From Gemmatimonadota bacterium (lineage in GTDB: Bacteria > Gemmatimonadota > Gemmatimonadetes > Gemmatimonadales > Gemmatimonadaceae), in contig DAHUXM010000024.1 of the NCBI GenBank assembly GCA_027307165.1, forward strand, positions 62,001-126,000: DNA of 64,000 bases, given 5' to 3'. Made by a program: the position numbers and the translations under genes. Within the stretch, counting starts at the first letter, position 1. Each line of letters begins with the position of its first letter. Below the pieces are notes generated by a model, which was not told the origin of the DNA, did not search any database, and saw only the letters and a program-made list of their open reading frames with translations. Of this stretch, positions 62,843 through 64,000 are shown one piece after another.

Positions 62843-64000
62843 ATGAAAGCACGTATCTGGCTCGGCGCGGGAATCGTTGTCGCTGGATTGACGGCGCTCG
62901 TATCGATCGGAAATGCCCGTCCGCAGGGGCCCGGTCACTCGGACCCCAGCCGCTACGGCCACTCTGACCGTGTCGAGCGTCACATGCTTCCTGCGGTCTC
63001 CACTGGACCGATGGCGCCAGTGTGGAGTCCGGACGGACGCTGGATCGCCTTTTCCATGCGCGGTGACATCTGGAAGATTCCGGCCGAGGGCGGTGAAGCG
63101 ATCGCGCTCACGTCCGGCCCCGGTGACTACTTCGAGCCAGCGTGGAGTCCGGATAGCAAGCGCATCGCGCTATCGATGGACACCGGCAATGCCAATCTCG
63201 ACATCGGGATCGTGAGCGTCGATGGCGGGACCGTGCAGCGCATCACTACCGATTCGGCAGTGGACGTCGAGCCCGTCTGGAGTCACGACGGTAAGAGTAT
63301 CTACTTTGTAAGTCCGCGCGGCCCCGGCCGCGGCGAGTCGTTCCACATCTACCGGCACGATCTCGCGAGCAACACCGATGAGCAGATCGTCGCCGGAATC
63401 CAGCCCGCTGTCTCTCCCGACGGGAATCAGCTGGCCTACGTTGCGCCAGAGCGCGGGCGTCTTGGCAGCGGCGGCATCTGGGTGAAGCAGCTTCCGTCGG
63501 GCGAGCCGCGTCTCGTGCATTACGAAGAGAGCGAGTACCGGATGAGGCCAGCCTGGACTCCGGATGGCACTTCGCTGATGTACGTGTCGGATGAAGGCGG
63601 AAGCAACGACGTGATGATCGTTCCGGTCGCTGGTGGAAATCCCGAGCGTCTCACCGCCGATGCGCGCGACGAGTACGAGCCTTCGCCAAGTCCGGATGGT
63701 AAGAGGTTTGCGTTCGTGTCGAATCGCGCCGGCGCAACGGTGCTCTACACTGCCGGCATTGGCGGCGGGCCCTTCTCCTCCTGGACGGCAGTGCCGATCC
63801 GCAGTCGTAAGCCGGTGATACCGACCGGACGAGTTCATGTCACTGTCCTTGGGCCCGATGGCAAGCCAACTCCCGCACGCATTTACATAACGGCCAGCGA
63901 CGGGCGCGGCTACGCACCAGAGGGCGGCTTCCAACGCTCCATTGCTGCAACAGGGACGCCATACTTCCAGACCACCGGTACGTTCGACGTCAACGTGCCT
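62843..64000 (+). CDS. PD40 beta-propeller / CehA-like metallohydrolase, N-terminal part (cut by window edge)
   Basis: ATG 62843, preceded by GGAGAG. The frame stays open for 386 codons to the last base of the window. A signal-like start (MKARIWLGAGIVVAGLTAL) leads to TolB/PD40 repeats (VWSPDGRWIAFSMRG, AWSPDSKRIALSMDT, AVSPDGNQLAYVAPE, AWTPDGTSLMYVSDE, PSPDGKRFAFVSNRAG). Near the edge GRVHVTVLGPDGKPTPARIYI and DGRGYAPEGGFQ begin a second domain like that of CehA/McbA metallohydrolases. It is probably a secreted hydrolase acting on the SusCD substrate. Confidence 0.82.
   Translation, partial: MKARIWLGAGIVVAGLTALVSIGNARPQGPGHSDPSRYGHSDRVERHMLPAVSTGPMAPVWSPDGRWIAFSMRGDIWKIPAEGGEAIALTSGPGDYFEPAWSPDSKRIALSMDTGNANLDIGIVSVDGGTVQRITTDSAVDVEPVWSHDGKSIYFVSPRGPGRGESFHIYRHDLASNTDEQIVAGIQPAVSPDGNQLAYVAPERGRLGSGGIWVKQLPSGEPRLVHYEESEYRMRPAWTPDGTSLMYVSDEGGSNDVMIVPVAGGNPERLTADARDEYEPSPSPDGKRFAFVSNRAGATVLYTAGIGGGPFSSWTAVPIRSRKPVIPTGRVHVTVLGPDGKPTPARIYITASDGRGYAPEGGFQRSIAATGTPYFQTTGTFDVNVP

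Overview
This 64-kb window looks like a chromosomal segment of a Gemmatimonadota bacterium. I infer this from the high G+C content, frequent GTG/TTG starts, three large Ser/Thr kinases that each end in a TolB/WD40-like propeller, an AfsR/SARP-type regulator with a membrane segment and TPRs, a SusC/SusD pair, a sortilin-like BNR protein and PD40-propeller hydrolases. No rRNA, tRNA, integrase, transposase or CRISPR array was seen. Two genes are cut by the window edges: an aldo/keto reductase on the left and a propeller-metallohydrolase on the right.

Layout. 1-11 kb holds housekeeping and stress genes: aldo/keto reductase, DinB-like protein, an Ada-AlkA fusion with a cytosolic BtuF-like protein, an active/inactive M16 peptidase pair, a tandem M42-like peptidase, a dicarboxylate/amino-acid symporter, and an ArsR-SRPBCC pair. 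11.4-15.8 kb has an MmeI-like (type IIL) restriction-modification enzyme followed by a proteasome-type Ntn hydrolase. 15.9-28.7 kb carries an NRAMP-like transporter with two PRC-barrel-like proteins, an AfsR-like regulator, a DUF3311/SSS transporter pair, a luciferase-like oxidoreductase, an amidohydrolase, small membrane proteins, a GNAT acetyltransferase and a PAP2 phosphatase.

28.7-48.4 kb is the accessory-looking part. It starts at a decayed copy of the 3' end of queG and ends at the intact queG, both in the same orientation. Between them lie a three-gene module on the minus strand (TerB_N/TerB_C-type membrane protein, BrxD-like DUF2791 ATPase, Lhr/BrxHI-like helicase), a class II Fic protein with two operator-like dyads, three kinase-propeller proteins and two paralogous short membrane-anchored proteins. 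An 11-bp GGGGACGGAGT repeat recurs between genes in this part. My leading hypothesis is that the TerB/BrxD/helicase trio is an anti-phage or nucleic-acid stress system, and that the whole block may have entered at the 3' end of queG.

49.4-64 kb returns to envelope and nutrient functions: a coupled operon (a 46-aa membrane peptide, a methyltransferase and a sulfatase-like membrane protein), a YfcE-like phosphodiesterase, a phosphopantetheinyl transferase, the sortilin-like protein, and SusC-SusD followed by a propeller-metallohydrolase that probably processes imported substrate.

Two short genes that a 60-codon cutoff would miss are reported, at 26404-26577 and 52463-52603. All assignments come from reading motifs by eye; no database search was possible.
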